Source of the DNA: an uncultured Eubacteriales bacterium
GTDB taxonomy: Bacteria; Bacillota; Clostridia; Lachnospirales; Anaerotignaceae
Length of the DNA stretch: 7,128 nucleotides
Reading direction: 5' to 3'
NCBI GenBank assembly: GCA_934552695.1
Contig: CAKTER010000080.1
Location: forward strand, 1 to 7,128
Part shown: positions 5,238 to 7,128 of the stretch, piece after piece
Layout of the letters: every line of letters starts with the position of its first letter
How positions within the stretch are numbered: the stretch's first letter is position 1
Translations under genes and position numbers: made by a program
The notes under the pieces: model-generated
The model's input: only the letters and a program-made list of their open reading frames with translations
Told to the model about the DNA's origin: nothing
Database searches by the model: none

Positions 5238-6275
5238 ATGGAAGAAAATAAGCTGGTGGTAGCCTTGGATGCCATGGGCGGTGACAATGCGCCGGCAGCC
5301 ATTGTGCAGGGGGCGGTAAATGCCGTGGCCCACAACCCCCGGTTATCGGTAATTTTGGTGGGCCGGGAGGACGCTGTGCAGGCGGAGCTGGATAAAGCCC
5401 CCTACGATACGGAGCGCATTCGGATTGTCCATGCGCCCGAGGTGATTGGCACCGACGAGGTCCCTACGGTGGCCGTGCGCCGGAAGCGGGATTCTTCGCT
5501 GATCGTGGGCCTGAACCTGGTGAAAAAGGGAGAGGCTATGGCCTTTGTGTCCGCCGGGTCTACCGGGGCGCTTCTCACCGGAGCCACGGTGATTGTGGGG
5601 CGGATTAAGGGGGTGCAGCGCCCGGCCCTGGGCCTGAGCCTGACCACCATCAACGGCTCGGTGTTTTTGCTGGATTCCGGCGCCAATGTGGATTGCAAGC
5701 CGGTGTATTTGGAGCAGTTTGCCCACATGGGCCGGGTGTACGCCAAGTATGTGCTGGGGATTGCAGCCCCTACCGTGGGGCTGGCCAACATCGGCGTGGA
5801 GGAGGAAAAGGGCAACGCTTTAACGAAGGAGGCGTATGGCCTGTTGCAGGGTGTGCCCGGGTTTGTGGGCAACGTGGAGGTTCGCGAGGTGCCCTATGGC
5901 CCCGTAGACGTATTGGTGTGCGATGGGTTTGTAGGGAACGTGATTTTAAAGGTGTGCGAGGGGCTATCCGGCGCCCTGCTCAAGCTGATTAAGAGCGAAA
6001 TCACCAAGGGGCCGTACAAGCTGGCGGCGGCCATGCTGAAAACGCCCTTTCAGAACATTAAAAAACGTTTCGATTCCGAGGCGGTGGGCGGGGCGCCGTT
6101 GCTGGGGCTGAATGCGCTGGTGGTTAAGGCCCACGGAAATTCGTCGCCCCGGGGCATTGAAAATGCTCTGAACGTGTGCGCTTCGTTTATCGACAACGAC
6201 GTGGTAGGGAAAATTCGGGAAAACATCCGGGTAGAGGACAAGCGGGCAGCCAAGACGGAGGAGCCGGAAGCCTGA
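5238..6275 (+). CDS. plsX: Acyl-ACP:phosphate acyltransferase PlsX
   Basis: PlsX makes acyl phosphate from acyl-ACP and inorganic phosphate at the cytoplasmic face of the membrane; PlsY then acylates glycerol-3-phosphate with it, the first step of phospholipid synthesis in most bacteria. The 345-residue length is normal. Family motifs in order are VALDAMGGD (residues 8-16), SAGSTGA (105-111), DSGAN (146-150), LANIGVEEEKGN (182-193), CDGFVGN (228-234), GGAPLLG (284-290) and KAHG (297-300). The charged tail (residues 331-345) is probably disordered. There is no transmembrane segment; the family binds membranes peripherally. The gene lies after the rpmF terminator and no clear promoter is visible in the 40-base gap, so expression may come from readthrough or an unrecognised promoter. 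acpP, encoding its acyl donor carrier, follows. No fapR precedes it, unlike in Bacillus. Confidence 0.96.
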   Translation: MEENKLVVALDAMGGDNAPAAIVQGAVNAVAHNPRLSVILVGREDAVQAELDKAPYDTERIRIVHAPEVIGTDEVPTVAVRRKRDSSLIVGLNLVKKGEAMAFVSAGSTGALLTGATVIVGRIKGVQRPALGLSLTTINGSVFLLDSGANVDCKPVYLEQFAHMGRVYAKYVLGIAAPTVGLANIGVEEEKGNALTKEAYGLLQGVPGFVGNVEVREVPYGPVDVLVCDGFVGNVILKVCEGLSGALLKLIKSEITKGPYKLAAAMLKTPFQNIKKRFDSEAVGGAPLLGLNALVVKAHGNSSPRGIENALNVCASFIDNDVVGKIRENIRVEDKRAAKTEEPEA

Positions 6276-6342
6276 AAAAAGCCGGACAGACGGCGATGGG
6301 CCAGCGGGGCCGGTGCGGCGGGAAATTTTGGTTAAAAAGGAC

Positions 6343-6370
6343 TTGCAAACCGGGGCCGAATGTGTATGAT
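6343..6370 (+). promoter_or_regulatory. Probable acpP promoter
   Basis: TTGCAA (6343-6348) and TATGAT (6365-6370) are separated by 16 bases, each one or two mismatches from consensus. The predicted start near 6377 gives a leader of about 35 bases. An extra promoter would let ACP, a very abundant protein, be made in excess over PlsX. No FapR-like or FabT-like palindrome was recognised here. Confidence 0.6.
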
Positions 6371-6398
6371 AGGTGTAGAATGAAAAATCAATGCTTTT

Positions 6399-6403
6399 GG
6401 AGG
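6399..6403 (+). promoter_or_regulatory. Ribosome binding site fixing the acpP start
   Basis: GGAGG lies eight bases before ATG 6412. The in-frame ATG at 6391 lies upstream of this site and would add seven residues not expected in an acyl carrier protein. Confidence 0.87.
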
Positions 6404-6411
6404 TTTTTATC

Positions 6412-6639
6412 ATGGATACCAACGTCATTGTCGGCATTATTGCCGAACAGCTGGGACTGGAGCCGGAGGAGCTGACCCCGGAAACGACTTTTGAAGAGCT
6501 GGGAGCCGATTCCCTGGACCTGTTCCAGATTGTGAATGCACTGGAAGAGGAATACGATATTGAGTTTGACAACGATGAAGCGGAGCAGATCAAAACCGTG
6601 GGCGACGCCATTGCCTACATCCGGTCTGTGGTAGATTGA
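6412..6639 (+). CDS. acpP: Acyl carrier protein
   Basis: This 75-residue, strongly acidic protein is a four-helix acyl carrier protein that shuttles fatty-acyl chains on a phosphopantetheine arm. The attachment motif is GADSLD, with Ser34 as the modified residue. The following helix ([17 protein letters not shown]) and the C-terminal TVGDAIAYI are typical. The residues after DSLD read LFQIV, where enterobacterial ACP has TVELV; I regard this as a family variant, not a defect. Its neighbours plsX and rnc are the usual ones for the primary fatty-acid ACP, which argues against a polyketide or secondary-metabolite carrier. rnc starts 11 bases after the stop. Confidence 0.96.
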   Translation: MDTNVIVGIIAEQLGLEPEELTPETTFEELGADSLDLFQIVNALEEEYDIEFDNDEAEQIKTVGDAIAYIRSVVD

Positions 6640-6650
6640 CGAGGCAGAAC

Positions 6651-7128
6651 GTGTTTAATTCCGAAAAGATCGAACAGGAAATTGGCTATGTGTTCCGGGA
6701 TAAAGACCTGCTGCGGCTGGCCTTTACCCATTCCTCCTATGCCAACGAGCGGCGGGACAGCCGGTTGGCCCACAACGAACGGCTGGAATTTTTGGGCGAC
6801 GCCGTGCTGGAGCTGGCCATTAGCCAGACCATTTATCGGAAGTATCCCGAAATGCCCGAGGGCGAGCTGAGCAAGCTGCGCTCCAGTGTGGTGTGCGAGC
6901 CGACCTTGGCTGCCCATGCCCGTAGCCTTCACTTTGGAGAGTTTTTGCTGCTGGGCCGGGGCGAAGAGCATACCGGCGGCCGGGAGCGGGACTCCATGCT
7001 GGCCGACGCCTTTGAGGCGGTCATCGGCGCCATCTTTTTGGACGGCGGCCCCGAGGTGGCCAACGCCTATGTGCTGCGGCTGCTGGAAAATGAAGTGGTG
7101 AGCCGCCGGGAAAGCTTCCGCCGGATGG
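6651..7128 (+). CDS. rnc: Ribonuclease III, 3'-truncated by window edge
   Basis: RNase III cuts double-stranded RNA, notably the 16S and 23S rRNA precursors. The frame is open from GTG 6651 to the window end, 159 codons of a family usually about 225-235 residues. The endonuclease domain is nearly complete and the C-terminal dsRNA-binding domain is outside the window. The signature [11 protein letters not shown] (residues 42-52) supplies E46 and D50, and [11 protein letters not shown] supplies D119 and E122; these match the four metal-binding acidic residues E40, D44, D107 and E110 of the Aquifex enzyme. The start is a GTG with only GAGG (6641-6644) six bases upstream, a weaker signal than that of acpP, so translation is probably lower although both are likely on one mRNA. 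In Clostridia this gene is often followed by smc and ftsY. Confidence 0.95.
   Translation, partial: MFNSEKIEQEIGYVFRDKDLLRLAFTHSSYANERRDSRLAHNERLEFLGDAVLELAISQTIYRKYPEMPEGELSKLRSSVVCEPTLAAHARSLHFGEFLLLGRGEEHTGGRERDSMLADAFEAVIGAIFLDGGPEVANAYVLRLLENEVVSRRESFRRM

Larger units (their letters stand above)
6276..6411 (+). other. plsX-acpP intergenic region
   Basis: These 136 bases hold no convincing gene. The first part is G/C rich with short self-complementary stretches, for example GCCG/CGGC at 6281-6294 and GGCC/GGCC near 6299-6311. None is followed by a T run, so I do not call a terminator. The second part is A/T richer and carries the acpP promoter and ribosome binding site. Confidence 0.6.

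Noticed and set aside
6281..6330. Possible terminator after plsX
   Set aside because: Short GC-rich self-complementary segments are present but none is longer than about 4-5 bp or followed by a T run, so termination is not supported.
1..7128. Mobile elements, CRISPR arrays, tRNA or rRNA genes, phage or defence genes
   Set aside because: I saw no direct-repeat arrays, terminal inverted repeats, transposase-like frames, cloverleaf segments or conserved rRNA sequence; nearly all DNA is explained by the core genes and their short control regions.

Overview
The window is a GC-rich stretch of bacterial chromosome, most likely from a Clostridia-class Firmicute; the Oscillospiraceae or a related anaerobic gut group is my best guess. 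Four things point there: a 2-hydroxyacyl-CoA dehydratase-type activator (an anaerobe enzyme), a TmcAL/YlbM tRNA-acetylating enzyme, the neighbour pair ylbN (DUF177)-rpmF, and strong GGAGG-type ribosome binding sites throughout. The genus cannot be read from the sequence alone. Apart from the two genes cut by the window edges, every gene is intact. I see no mobile element, CRISPR array, RNA gene or phage sequence.

Layout. (1) Bases 1-725, plus strand: the 3' part of an ASKHA-fold, [4Fe-4S]-binding acyl-CoA dehydratase activase. (2) Bases 726-842: a convergent intergenic gap with a probable bidirectional terminator. (3) Bases 843-2054, minus strand: tmcAL, which uses acetate and ATP to make N4-acetylcytidine in elongator tRNA-Met. 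(4) Bases 2055-2203: a compact divergent control region with two good sigma-A-type promoters facing away from each other. (5) Bases 2204-4441: pta and ackA, the acetate/ATP-forming pathway. (6) A perfect consensus promoter (TTGACA-17-TATAAT) whose -35 box lies in the last codons of ackA, driving the DUF177/ylbN gene and rpmF, followed by a strong intrinsic terminator. (7) plsX, then acpP with its own probable promoter, then the 5' two thirds or so of rnc, cut by the window end.

How the genes fit together. Pta and AckA convert acetyl-CoA to acetate with ATP gain. TmcAL, transcribed divergently from the same 150-bp region, consumes acetate and ATP to modify tRNA. DUF177 and L32 belong to 50S ribosome biogenesis. 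PlsX and ACP supply acyl-phosphate for phospholipid synthesis. RNase III processes rRNA. This is a conserved core neighbourhood (central carbon, ribosome, lipid, RNA processing), not an accessory island. I did not find a convincing undescribed system. The points most worth a second look are regulatory: the divergent tmcAL/pta promoters, initiation of tmcAL within an A7G6 tract, alternative hairpins in the pta leader, the consensus promoter inside ackA, and the terminator in front of plsX with no clear promoter after it.
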